From assembly GCA_028554795.2 (NCBI GenBank), contig CM068831.1, positions 30,780,659 through 30,844,658 on the forward strand: DNA of 64,000 nt, read 5' to 3'. Shown here piece by piece: positions 30,413-44,840 of the stretch (position 1 is the first letter of the stretch; each line of letters opens with the position of its first letter). The position numbers and the translations under genes are program-made. The notes under the pieces were generated by a model, which did no database searches, was not told the DNA's origin, and was given only the letters and a program-made list of their open reading frames with translations. The stretch comes from Sinohyriopsis cumingii. Taxonomy: Eukaryota; Mollusca; Bivalvia; Unionida; Unionidae.

Positions 30413-30650
30413 AGCAGCAGAGGGGGCGATGACATCGACGCGGTCGTCGATGTGCTTACCGGACGCTGACGACGCTGGGGATCGGCGCGCAGAAGGTGTT
30501 AATTAAACCAAATGACGATTGGACGATCCCCCAACGACGTCGTCGTTTTTTTTTTACCAGCGCTGACTACACCGGATCCGCTGAGTGCAGAAGTAATAAT
30601 TAAGCAAAATAACGATTGGACAAAATGTCGGATTCGCCCCCTCTGCTGCT
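30413..30650. repeat. Terminal 238-bp module, right copy
   Basis: Mirror image of 20,970-21,207, with the same internal 17-bp inverted ends and diverged direct repeat. It contains the A/T-run and CGACGACGTCGT palindrome also seen at 21,064-21,086. Confidence 0.75.
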
Positions 30651-30655
30651 TGGTG
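30651..30655. repeat. Putative target-site duplication, right copy (TGGTG)
   Basis: Partner of 20,965-20,969, directly outside the right terminus. Polintons usually give about 6 bp and many retroviral-type integrases 4-6 bp, so the length fits an integrase-type insertion. Confidence 0.75.
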
Positions 30656-31010
30656 TTGTTTCTGATGTTAATATTGTTGATCTTGTTGTAGCTCCTGGTA
30701 TTGGGTCATTATTGATCATGGTTGTACATGTATTTAACTCTTCAATATTTACTACAGTCAGCAATGCTGCAGTTACTATTGGTGTTGCCACTATTGCTGT
30801 GGATGGTATTACTTTTTCTGGTGCTGTGGCAATCATTGTAGATTTTTCCTTGTTCTGGGTGTCCTTAATTGCCTCAATCGCCTTTCTCTGCTGTTTACTC
30901 TTCGTTACCTCCATATCCCTATGTGAGGTCACCGCTATCGTTTGTGCTGAGCTCCCTTTAGTTGCTGAAGTTGTTAAATTGGTACATTTGAGTTAAGACA
31001 AGCCTCCGTT
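30656..31010 (-). pseudogene. Thr/Pro-rich minus-strand frame, upstream part, split by the palindromic element
   Basis: A minus-strand frame, open from about 30,990 to the insertion edge and continuing after it at 20,964. The part nearest the start is charged (K-x-Q-Q-R-K-A-I-E-A-I-K), followed by Ala/Thr/Pro/Val-rich simple sequence. It may be a transposon gag-like or a host low-complexity protein. Its reading frame runs through the restored target site for about 40 more codons, which supports the insertion model. Confidence 0.4.
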
Positions 31011-33179
<2,169 letters not shown>

Positions 33180-35830
33180 TGTTAAAGCGTGTTGTTCCTC
33201 GGTGTGTTGATTATATTGGTCATGGTTACAAGTTTCGGCACAGGTACGGTATAAAGGAAACATCAGCTTTCCTTGACAATGGTGTGCTAAAACGGGATGG
33301 TACAAATGAATGGAAGGTAGGAGATTGCATTTGCTCAAGCCTTCGTATTGAAGAATGTGTTCCACGAGAATGTATTCTGTCAACATTCGAGGATGCCCTG
33401 TTAGAAATCGACAATATTTACCAAAAGATACACGAACACAATGTATTTAATGTCTTCTCCTATAAATTTGTCCACGTTGTACGGCAAGTGTGCAAGATTA
33501 TTTTGTCCTCTAAATAAACTGTCGCGGGGGTTCAGAGGTTCCACGAACACCACGTCGTAACTTTCGACAATGCGCCCTAAACTAAAGCTCCCACATAGAT
33601 ACCACTTGGTATATTTGCTGTTCTAACGGTAGGAGTCGTTGGTAAGTTTTCTCGTACAATAGTTCACTGGTTTTCTCTAAGACGTTTTATGTTTTTATGA
33701 GGGTAACATGTAGGACATCCGTGTAATAAGCATCCATGAAATTTGCAGACGATCTTCTTGGTCTTCCAAATCGCATTCAGACACCAAAGGATTTCCAGTT
33801 TTCCTCTCTCCTCCTCCTCGTCTGCGTTGTTGAATCAATTTGTCTTCCTTTACGCACAAGTACAGTAACCAACGCAGAGCATTAACAGATTATCGACAGC
33901 TGATGAACTGGGAAGGATGAGAGCGTATTATGGCTCTGGCATGAATTTCCTGCAATACGCTAAGGGGCGCGCTTTGGCGATGGTATAAGCGTCCTTTAAA
34001 TGATCGATCTCCACTTTCCCTATACACAATTGTCAATATTTTTTTTTCGACATCGCATAGTCAATACTGTAAAATTTCTTCCAGAAAGTCAACGGGGTAG
34101 GAAGCATGAGAGTGTTACCAAATGAAGAAGGCTTTTTGTTGTTCGTTTTGCACATTGTTGGGGCCGTAATAGTGAGCGTCATGCAAATGCGGCCGAACAG
34201 TGTGTTGATTAGCTTCAATATTGAAAAAGTGTGGAAAATACCATTTGGCCATTTCTGGCATTCCAATCGTTTCAGGCACTCAAATGCATGGTCAAATAGG
34301 TCATGGAATCTTTAAACTGTATTTGTCCCAATTTCATGTTGATGATTTTGGCTCATGTTAAGGTGGCTTTGGTGCAGTTCGTGTCTTGTTCTGAATAGTA
34401 TTCAGGAAGAAATTATGCATCGTGTCTCGAGAAATTGTGAGCCATCCTCTTCGCTCCAAGTGTAATCGATAGGGTCTGAGATCCACTGGACGAAATTGGG
34501 AAGAGTGTTGGACTCTCGAAAGATGTTTTCGCGTCTTCCTGGACAGTTGGTACCGTGGGGACAATGAAAAAGGTTATTGGATGTATTTCTCTCAAGCTCA
34601 ATGAACGAAACAAATATTAGGGTTGTGCATGTATATCTCTTGCATACGTTTGAACCAAAATTAAATGAAAGCCATTTGTGTCTTTTTCTTCTGATAGTCC
34701 TTCATGTCTGCCTTCTGTTTAGAGTTTTATTTTTGGATGTAACATATATGTCTAAAGTATACGATTTGGTCACAAAAACAGATCTTCTTTTCTTGACAAA
34801 CACGGGCTTTGGAATGATAGTGCCAATGAAATGTCCACAGATGTCGCACAATCTCAATTATTGATAAGTACTTTTCTGCTATTAACCATGTGTCATGCGA
34901 TGTTTGTAACGGGTAGGGTAAGATTGAAACTAGTATGAACAACTAGGTTCGTTTGCAAGAAGAGCAATAAATTCGTTTTTTTTTCTCTTCGGAAATACAG
35001 GGTTTAGGTGCTAAATAACCCCGACATCTCTTTCCGCAATTAATGTTTCCCCACCTCGACTGCAAAGTCCTTGTTGACATTTCTCACAATAATAACAGTA
35101 CCCACAAATTCCGGTGATACTGGTAATATCATAAAAATGTTCTTCGTGATGATACAAGTGAATGTATTGTCCGTCTATGAAAATGGGGACTCAAAACACC
35201 GGATGCCCACGACCCATTTCAGGGTACACTTTCAAAACGTAGCGTGAAGCCAAGACGTCTTAAGGTTTGTTCATTTCAAGAATGCCGTACGCGGTGGCTT
35301 CCGATATGCCTGCCTGCCGAATCAAGAGTTTTGTCTCTTTTGTTTGTTTGGCTAAGTCCGATTATCGAATTATCTCCCAGACAATTTTCCATTCCACAGT
35401 TTCGTTCTTGTCGGCATACTTTCTACCCATGACAATGGTCCGGACTCAACATATGTGGTCTTGAACGTTTTCAATTTGGATGATGATGTGTTTGGACTTA
35501 CAAAGTTCATCACTAATAACACTTTGCATGGTCCTCTCCCTTTCGGAGGGGAAACTTGGGTAATGAAAACTGTAGTTTTTCCATCGGTGATGAAAACTCG
35601 TCATTATATTGCTGAACGTGCTGAATTTTTTCGATAACTTTGGAGCGTGTTAATTTTGCCGAGGTGCTGAACTTGATCCAGACAGGCGAGTTCAAAATGT
35701 CTTAATGAATGGAGAATCTCAAACGATCGTTTTCTTTCGCTTGACATTTTGGTTTCAGTTTCGCCCATAAGGAATTCCACAAATAGGTGATAAAACCTTC
35801 TACTTCTGGGGCGGTACATCAGACGTTAAC
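33180..35830 (-). pseudogene. Decayed Polinton/Maverick protein-primed DNA polymerase B
   Basis: Read on the minus strand through several frameshifts and stops. Near 35,700-35,550 lies the N-terminal region with I-E-K-I-Q-H-V-Q-Q-Y-N followed by S-L-P-K. At about 35,160-35,060, H-H-E-E-H-F-Y-D-I-T-S and C-x2-C-Y-Y-C-E-K-C match the zinc-finger segment of Maverick polymerases. At about 33,745-33,695 F-H-G-C-L-L-H-G-C-P-T-C-Y is the diagnostic H-G-C-P-x-C-Y block. At about 33,330-33,200, L-Y-H-P-V-L followed by G-K-L-M-F-P-L and an R-T-C-A-E segment is the next conserved block. The C-terminal palm with the catalytic Asp motif is not found, so the relic is truncated and inactive. The enzyme would replicate a Polinton genome by protein priming. 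Confidence 0.7.
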
Positions 35831-38220
35831 TCTTTAAATTCCACCTCGTTGGTTTAAGCGGAGGTTCTAAATTTTCTGGAGGTGCGATTTCCATCTCCAG
35901 AACGTGGTCGTAATTAAAAACGAGATCCCGAAGGACTTTCCTTGGAAGGCTGTCTTAGTCTTCGGGAGACGTGAACTGTTTTGACTCAGACTGACTTATG
36001 CTTTCACAATCGCTGGCATAGATATAAGCCAACATTTTATCTCGTGTCGAGTCGTTGCCTCTCACTTTCTTCTCCCTCTCTCTGAAATGACGCAATGATT
36101 GTTTCATCCTGATTGCAAAAGTTCATTTGACTTAGTTGTCCTGACAGAGGAGCACTATTATATGTTTGTGCCTTACTTTAGAAAAATTCATTCGGCTCTC
36201 AAACGATCAAGAAGATGGAAGAGTCAACACAGATCGACCTTCTATTCTGAGATTTGCAAAGTCATAAGAAGTGATAATTCAGAGGAAATGACGGACTAAT
36301 CCTCACGAGAAGAAGATCAAGATACTTGCCATTTCTGTCCGGAGAAGGGACATTATGCTCCAGAATCCCCAAACATATCAAAGCAAAGAAACGACAAGAG
36401 AAAAGAGAGAAAGAGGTCTAGAGACCTGACGCCTTTATCAGAAGAAAGAACATTGGCCTTGAGAGTGCACTGAGAAAAAAAAGAGAAGAAACAAAAGAAG
36501 CAAGGGGAAGAGGAGGTAAGGTCTTCAGAAATACATGAACCTATCCCCGTGAAGAAATGTATGAATCCAGAGAAAGCGAGGACGAGTACGAACCCACGCA
36601 AGTGACGAAATTAGAAAGGAGGGACAGAGAGTGAAAGAAGAAAATGGACATTAATGGTATGTTTTGAAATGTTCGTTGTGATCAGAAAAAAGAAAATAAC
36701 TAAAAGAAAACATACGAATCTCATTGTCTTGATTTTTTATTCTATGGATCAGCACATACGCACTCACGCTCGTACACCAGTCCATCATGGCAAAATGGGA
36801 TTTACGTTTAATTTTTAATGTCACTCTTTGAGTAGTATCTCTTTTCGAGAGGTGTAGGTGACCTTGCAAAGGACTGTTGGGTTTTTATTCTTTTGCAAAC
36901 TCATGGGCTTGACATGAAGTATTTTAACTGTCTTAAACCCTTCCATGACTATGTCTTACTTGATCTCCTGCTACTGTCGATACTTTGGTAGTCGTAATTG
37001 CTACTGAGGACATCTCAGTGGTAGTGAGTGTAGATGTACTGATAACTGAGCTGGAGTGCTTGGCACGTGAAGGCCTCTTTCTCATGGATCCAGATCAAGA
37101 AGTCTGACACACTTGCCTCAGATACTATAACTCTCTCAAAATGTCTTGTAGCACACACAAGGTTTGGCTTTCACCGTCATTCTTCTGCCCTGGTCCTTCA
37201 CACGTTCTCATTTTTCTTCTCGTTTTCTTCATTCATTTTCTTAATGTTGTTGAATACTCAAGCTATGTCGTATTGATTCACTGCATATGAACGATGGCGC
37301 ACCTATATACTGCATATCACGTTACACGCCGCTCTCTTTTGATTGAAAGAGAGACTCTGCGCTCTGACTGATTTTTGTAACGCCACGTTGGATTGGTGAA
37401 ACAATTTAATCGTTTCTATCCGGCGTTAGGCTATAAATGCTGCTACCTTGTATGATGGTTTCACCTGTTCGCAATCACAGTGAATGCATACCATGTTAGC
37501 AAGTGTAAACGCAATGACGTACACCATGTTAGCAAGCGTGGAGACATCCTCTCTCATATGGAGAATATTGTTCACCCCGAAGTATTTAATGTATGTGGGA
37601 CCATCATGGGACATCACCTACATTACGGACAAAACTTTTTGGAAGAGAAGAATTTATGTGGAGAGGCAAGGCGGACTGAAGAGAATCTTGCTATACAGTC
37701 CGCCTGTGAGATAAAGTTTGAGGATAAGAAAACGACCGGTGTGATGTCAAGCATGTTAATTCACTTTGGTTAATAAAAACCCCAAAGGGTCATTTTCGGG
37801 GCCACTCAGCTCTCTCGCCGAAAAGATACACTGTTTATATATTGCCAAAACTTTTGTTTGTCTGCTTGGTAGATGTCTGTTTTGTTTGGTTCTGTTTTCA
37901 ACTCAAATGTATAACCATTTATGATTACCTTTCTCCTTGGAGCCTGTAAACCCTTTTGTTGTATATCTGTTTGTTTCCCTCAATAAACACTTTGTCCCTC
38001 AATAGACCCACGCATGTCAATTTTCCACTGTTCAACTACGTGCCTCTCTATGTTAATTACACTTTGTCCTCCAATCACCCCACCCCCACATATTATTTTT
38101 GTCCGTCCCTCTATAGCCTCGCGCATGTTAATTTCACATTGTACCCTGTAGCTTCTTTGTTCCCCAATTCACTCATATTATTACTTACAGCCCCCAGAGT
38201 GGTATAAAGCTCATCCAATT
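35831..38220. other. Unassigned, partly coding-like DNA; possible remainder of the Polinton
   Basis: Lys/Glu/Arg-rich plus-strand frames around 36,100-36,600 and overlapping frames at 37,480-37,773 suggest decayed genes, but no motif is recognised. At 37,481-37,545 a short direct repeat occurs (ACCATGTTAGCAAG twice). From about 37,975 to 38,180 there are degenerate tandem repeats built on TTTGTCCCTCAATAGACCC...CGCATGTYAATTT. Confidence 0.35.
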
Positions 38221-39389
38221 AGATGCAAGATTATCTCAAAGATGTGGAAACGTATCGTTCATAACAAAATTCATACAACATCTTAATGACGTCAGCGCGC
38301 GTGCTAAGTTTGATTACAATCGTGTTAGAAATACCATCTTTTGGGAGTGGTAAGAGGCTCAGCCAAATTAACGCGCGAGCTCTGCAATATGCCTAGATTT
38401 CACTAACAATAAAACTCTTTCCACAGATTGATGATATAAGCTTGTCTTCGAGGTTAAAACAAAGTGTGATTAAAAACAGAGTTGCGAAGGTGTTGACAAA
38501 CGTTAATAATCATTATCTGTAGCATACTGGATAGACCTTGAAATCAGCGGCATCAATCAAACCCTGCGCTGCTTAATATGTTGAACTTTCCTGCATGTAG
38601 TTTTACTACAATGAACCCTGTGATGAGAAACCTTTTGTGAGTACAACTGAAACATAATCTTACCCGTCGGTCAAATCACGGACTTTTGTAATACTGACAT
38701 CTGTAGTAAGTCCAAATTGTGGGCCTTTCTCTACCAAGAATTCTCCTTCTTTCGTTATAAGCAAGACACCATGATGATTATAGAAGCTCCTGAACCAATT
38801 CGTTCTATCCTTTGCGTTGATAGGCCTGAAATGATACTATATAATGAATTTTTCTCCTTGGAATCTATATTGGCATCATTCTTTTTAATGTTGTGCATAT
38901 AAACCTAACCACTTTACCTTCCCCGGGGTAAATAATTTGAGACTATACTTTCACAGAAGGAAATCTATTTCAATTTGTCATAATGTTTAATTCTATACAT
39001 TAGCTATGTAGTTAATAAAGTGAAAAAATACACAGCAACTTTGTATACAGCGATCGCAGATATATAAATTTTCAACGTTGGAAATATAGTATTGAAGGTA
39101 AAATAATGCAGAAATAAACAAATATATTTTATTAGCAAATGAATATTGTAATTTGCATGCTTTACTAACTTTTAATACGATGCATATATGTAGTAAAATG
39201 GAAAACCTGTTTTGGGTTGTTTGGACATGTTTAGCATGCTGATATTTTATAATTTTTTAAAACAAATATTGGGTCATTTTATTACTGTTAAGTCTAAGTG
39301 AATTATGTTCTTTCTTGTCTAATATTTGCTCCGGTTGCAATAAAACGAGAAAAGATGAAAATATAGTCTCTGATAAGTCCTTAAATGTA
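38221..39389. other. No gene seen
   Basis: AT-rich DNA. The frame at 38,717-38,902 is chance-sized. No splice-bounded exon or transposon protein was recognised. Confidence 0.45.
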
Positions 39390-40102
39390 TTACGTAGCTA
39401 CATTGTGTTCATAAGTGTGGACTTGACCTTAAGATAATATTTGTAAACATGTTCACTTGGATTTGAGTTCATGAAATTGTTTTTCACCCTGGAAATTAAT
39501 TGCATACCTGATGTTTGTCAGGTTGATTCCCTAAAGTTTAGGTAAACAGACCTGGCCCTGTTTAAGGTGTTGAGCAGTTTTCCATTGTTTACAGCATGAA
39601 ATACATTTCCATTGATGTTAGGAGTATTTTCAAAAATGGCTATTGAGACACAGTTCAGGTGAGGAACTATATAATTTTATTTAAATAAGAATTACTCATT
39701 ACTATCTTTAACTTCAGTTGTGTTCCGGTATAATTAGAGAGGCTTGTTTATTTAAATTATTCATTGAAATTACAGTACTCATTGATTTTATTACTAAATC
39801 ACTATTTTATAAATATTGTGAATTCCTTCAAGGCCAGTCTGGATTATATCTTTGCGATACGTCTTTTGACACATCGGGACATTCAAGGCCACTGACACAT
39901 CAGTACATTCAGTAGTGGATTTCATTTGGAATACTCTCCTTTTGGACTTGTGATAGAACATTTTGAGTCATTTGGAATTTAATTCATTATACAGTAAGTT
40001 CCTTTTTAATTTTCACTTAATATTCTAGGGATAAATTATTTGTTGAATTAGTTGATTTCGTCTTTATCTGTTAATATGTTTAAGACCATAGAGTCGTAAC
40101 AA
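39390..40102 (+). repeat. Solo gypsy LTR relic, opposite orientation to the other LTR copies
   Basis: The right end (GTTTAAGACCATAGAGTCGTAACA at about 40,079-40,102) is the reverse complement of the LTR terminus at 16,834 (TGTTACGACTCTATGGTCTTAAAC). Toward the left, GACTTGACCTTAAG and GAGTTCATGAAA around 39,420-39,475 correspond inversely to the AAGGTCAAGTCC and AACTCAATTT blocks of the 53,937 LTR. The left limit is approximate. No internal coding region. Confidence 0.6.
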
Positions 40103-43100
40103 GGGTCATTCCAGCGAATACGAAATTACCACCAAGGGCTAGTTTATCAATTCCATGATATCCAAATGCGTAAGTGATAATTCCGTCGGGAAATATCCAT
40201 CACATGGTATCAAGTGGTGACCAGCTCTCTTAAGTGCATCGGTATACACCCATATGACAATTCTTTGACCAAATCGTATTTACTGAATGTTGACATTCAG
40301 ATTGCTCTCGGAGATATTCCACATAAGATCATTTTGGACAATAACCCGTGGAACTAGTATCTCCTTTTTAATGTTTATTTTTTCAACTGGAGTCAAGTAC
40401 ATTTTATGTCGAAGTCAGACGTATTGTTAGATTGGTAAACATAAGCACTAGTGTTCGAATGTTTTATTAGAGTTACAAAACCACATGCGTTCTTTCAGAT
40501 AATCCCTGTTGTTAAATTCTTTCGCGAGTATTCTTGATGCGACAGCTGAATAAACATCATCGGTGGTTGTATGCATCAATCGCGAATCTGTGTCAGTATG
40601 AAGAATTTTAAAGTAATCTTTATTAAAACGATATCATCATTGACAGACTTAGGTAGATATGATCTGTCAACTTGAGTTGTGCGTTTTTAACTATGAACGG
40701 CAATACATTCATAATAAAATATATTTCGTAATTCAATTGGCTGGAAAGCAATAAGCCTTTGAAGCATATCTTGTATATTATCAAGAACAGTTTCGATTCC
40801 GATTCCTTTTCGTGAATTGTCCATTATTTTGCTAAATATGGACTTATTCAAGAATTTCAAGAATTGTTTTTTTAAACAGTTGTTGGCCTTTGTCCTCAGA
40901 TCCGTATTGATTTGCATGTATCGGTGCTAGTTGGCGATATCCAAGCACACGATGAAAATTAATTACACTGATTCCCATCACATATAACTGCAGATTTTGT
41001 ACGTGTAATACGTAATTGTTTCTGGTCCTGAGATTAGGAACAAGCTTGCTGAGTTTAGTAAATTGTTCACAGATAGTCAGACAACCACTTATGAGGCACT
41101 GTCAACGCCTCTGGTGCTAGTGGATAATTATTATGAGCGTGGTAAGTTTCTTCAGGGTATTCTAAATCATCCTCAAAGAAGTACGTATAGCTACTATTTA
41201 TGCTGTACTAGTGTAAGTGCTTGAGAAGAAAAACTGTGATATTAGTCCACTGAAGTCAATCAACACGTAATTGTCTCATCATTACCCATCACTATTACTG
41301 GAAACATACACATGATGTAACTCTTTGGCATGAAGGGTTATACTCGTTCATATCTGCGGTGTTTGTTCGTTTATTGTGATGACTTACCATTGATATTCCT
41401 CACTGAAGTGAGCACTCAATGGACAGATGCAAATTAGTATCAAACAGAAATTCAAACTCGAGTTTGGTTTTTGATAGAAGTGTATCCCAAGGTATTCCCG
41501 GTGAGGTAAAATATTGAGCTGGATCGATCTTATACACTCCTATAGCAATGTCACGAAATCCCTTAAACACATGTGCTGGTTAGAATTCGTTGTTTTGCAA
41601 ATACATACCAGGGTTATTGTTCATGTTTTTGCAATCAAATGAGGAGCAGGAATTGTTTTGCACCTTAATAAACTTTTTCTGAAATATCTTCACGCGAAAA
41701 TGACAAATAAAATGCTTTTATTGGTATTAACTGAATTTCAGTAAATTAGTTCCAATTGCTCGTATATTGGTAGGGATGCGAGCCATTTATAGTTCACAAG
41801 TTAGTGCTAGTGGTACAATATCGATTAGAGGTTTTTACGTTTGCTGCTAACAAACTTGTCTAGCGATGAAATCAGATTCAGCAATGAATACTTCACTCAC
41901 TCATTAATATCATCACTGGCTACAAGCATGTTGCTGGGCGAAAAGAGTTTCTGTCGTAACGAAACAACTCAGCTGAGTTCTTACCACGATACAACATTGG
42001 TAAGTCAGTTTGACCTTCACATTTGACAACAGTGTAACAAAACCTGCAAAGAATTTTGTGAGCAGCTTGTGTTAAATTTGCTGTATTTGTTAGGTTCTGG
42101 TCATGCACGGGAAAGTCAGATAGTCGAAGCCCGCGTTTGTGATATAAGGCACAGGCATAATCGTACGATGTGTTTTTTTTTTTTTCACCGCAGCGAGCAG
42201 TATTTGTGTGCTGAATACACGCATGCAATGTCTCAATCGGGATTGCAACCGGGAAAGGTTCAGTGTCCATACGGGATGAGATAGCTACTCTAAACAAATC
42301 ATATCGCTCAGCAATAACATTTGATTTCGCTTGCTTTATACATATGCGTTATGCGTAAGTGGGCAAGTTAAGTGGTTCAATTGTGTTTGAATATTGCCTT
42401 AGTTGCCTGCACTGGAAATTCTATATCACAAAGATTGAGGTCGCCCACATATTGCTGATATTTACGCTGCTGGTCTTTGTGGTTATTGGAGTGATGTAAT
42501 GGAGATAAAATCGCCCATTTAACACATACTATCATCATTTTTATCTTTACCTCTGATCATGGCTGAACATACTCAGGTATTGGTATATAAGTAGTCCGCA
42601 AAATCTTCACTACTCAAGCTATTGAATCCACTTGATATTTAAATGGCAGAGTAATCTCCATTGCTGCATTCATGTGTATGCAAAGTCAGCGCCTTTATAT
42701 TTTCTTGTACAATTTCAAATAATGACTTATGAGGTCTTTTTTCTTCAAAATATTTATCAAGTGTACAACGTCGCTTTTCTAGGATAATTCCGAAGTTAAT
42801 TAATTTATCAATGTGTTCCGGCTTTGTGTTCTAAAACACATAACATATATTGCTCCTATTTGGTAAACCTCTATGAAGCATTCAAACGAAACAGCCATTT
42901 AATATTGTATAACGGTGCGTAAACTCCAATCTTATATGACAATGTCACGAATAAATTTCTCTATACATTAATTCAAAATACTATACCAGTGAATTTTCTC
43001 CAGTCCATTTGAATTAGAACGGTTCGATTACAACCAAAGATAAGCCGTTAGCAAGCCATAAAACATATGAAAAGGTTCAGAGGTTATTGAAAGGGAAATA

Positions 43101-44797
43101 CGTCTCAGATGTTGTATGCATGTCACGTACTTGTAACTGACATCAACCTTACATCCTCATATTTACGATTATTTATTTAATATACAACGAACTCAAGCAC
43201 TGACGTCTCCTCGATTATTGTGTAACTGGTAATATGGTGATTGATAGTATGATGCTTTATCTGTCTCAGCCACGTACTGTCTTAGCAAAAATTGAAAAAC
43301 AGATAGTTGAAGTTAAGAAGAAAATATGCTCGCGCACCATCCCAATAAAAAGCCAATATAAAAGATACGCTTTTTAAATTACTATTTAATTACTTATTAT
43401 ACAAGTATTCATACATGGTCCGCTGTAGTGCTAATCATACAGAGTCTTCAAAATAATAATTTTAGCACACCCGGAAGAATAACAAACATATTATTTATCT
43501 TTGAGATCTGCACGCCAAATAAGCAGTTTCACTGATTGAATACATTTCCATATAGTAACCAGCTAACTACCTAAACACACAATACACATATTCTGCGTAA
43601 GACTAAATAGCAATCAGTCTGGTGCTTGGCAACCACTGTGCTTAAACTGGTTGGGTCTTTCATCTTTAATAATATTTGCATCTCACCATGTTTAATTATT
43701 ATTAGACTTTATTTGTCTCGATCTTAAAATGGTGTCTAGCATTGTAGTGTGATAACGACAGTTTTGTCTGTTACTAATTTAGGTCAAGAGCCTCTATCCC
43801 CAAGACTCCGTCTTCGTTTATAGTCGCATATTATTTTCCTACATTTTTATGTTTATAATCCGTTTGTTTCGCATAACATTTCGCTTTTATTACGAATATC
43901 TGCAAACGTATATGGTGTGACCCGGATGAATAACCGCGATCTAAACCTAAATTATCAAACTAATTCACTTGCTTGACCTTTGCTATTAGTTACAGCAGTT
44001 TTATTGCTAATTCTTAAATTTGAAATGGTATTTATCACAACACGCCTACCAATCAGAGATTTTCTATCTTTATGAACCTGCAAATTACCGGTTTTTAAAG
44101 TTTTTAGTTTAACTTTTACAGTGTAGCATTAAGTCGCTTTCTTTGAGATTTGAAATCAGGGAGTCTGTGTTTCAATATATGTACTGTTTATGATGAATCC
44201 ACTTCAGCCAGTTTTGATTGTTGTTCATTATCGTTAATCATATTCATTATGTGCATTTTATCAATTAATATATTAACCGGATATTATACATTTGATAATG
44301 TTCATATTGTAATTTATCAGAACATTGTTTCGTAACCAATGGTATCCAGCCATAGTTAATATCAATTGCTGCTACATATTCAATTTACCCCATAACTAAT
44401 CCATATCAATCGTCATAGTCACTTTTCTGCAAGTACAAATATAACATTCAGGAGACAAGCATAGTTTATTTTGCGCACATAATTGGAGGTATATCTTTGC
44501 TTCAAATTTCAAGTGATTCAGCTATGGAGAAATATTTTGGATTAATATGGGAGAACGGTCACCGATTCATATCCTCTAAAATAATATTTGAAAGAGACTG
44601 AACGATATAAATAACTAATACAGATTATATCTTAGTTATATGTTGCTTAGTCTCTTTTGACGATATTCCTTGTTTTCTAAATATATCATAAACATTCCAA
44701 ATGTTCCTGTTTCATCATAAAGACATATAACAAGTGGATACATTAGGTTAGATTTGTCATTGACTGATTTGGCGTAGTTTCATAATGAGCTAAGATA

Positions 44798-44840
<43 letters not shown>

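Larger units (their letters stand above)
20970..30650. mobile_element. Palindromic virus-like element with 3.6-kb inverted arms
   Basis: Two arms, 20,970-24,578 and 27,042-30,650, are reverse complements over 3,609 bp with constant coordinate sum (51,620), so there is no net indel. The one substitution I noticed is G at 23,786 against the partner base at 27,834. The unique centre is 24,579-27,041. The outer ends start 5'-AGCAGCAGAGGGGGCGA on both strands, and TGGTG stands directly outside each end (20,965-20,969 and 30,651-30,655), consistent with a 5-bp target-site duplication. Genes are compact, intronless and less AT-rich than the flanks. Content is a primase/UL9-type helicase, an A32-like ATPase fragment, a helix-turn-helix protein and two unknowns. 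Known relatives of such genes sit in Polintons, Polinton-like viruses and large DNA viruses. No integrase, family-B polymerase, protease or capsid gene is visible, so autonomy is doubtful. Confidence 0.9.
27042..30650. repeat. Right arm of the giant inverted repeat
   Basis: Mirror image of 20,970-24,578. Here the C-terminal third of the primase-helicase is in frame with its N-terminal two thirds in the centre, so this arm carries the more complete version of that gene. Confidence 0.97.

Noticed and set aside
20970-30650. The palindrome as a pure assembly artefact
   Set aside because: A fold-back artefact would not produce a unique 2.46-kb centre, matching termini and a 5-bp duplication at both outer edges; not fully excludable without reads.
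20970-30650. A standard DDE DNA transposon with long terminal inverted repeats
   Set aside because: No transposase was found, and the gene content is that of viral replication and packaging.
37956-38207. 83-codon plus-strand frame
   Set aside because: Built from degenerate tandem repeats (CCCTCAATAGACCC-like); no family features.
41920-42297. 125-codon minus-strand frame overlapping a plus-strand frame at 42,069-42,284
   Set aside because: Low-information frames across a T-run, no splice context and no motif.
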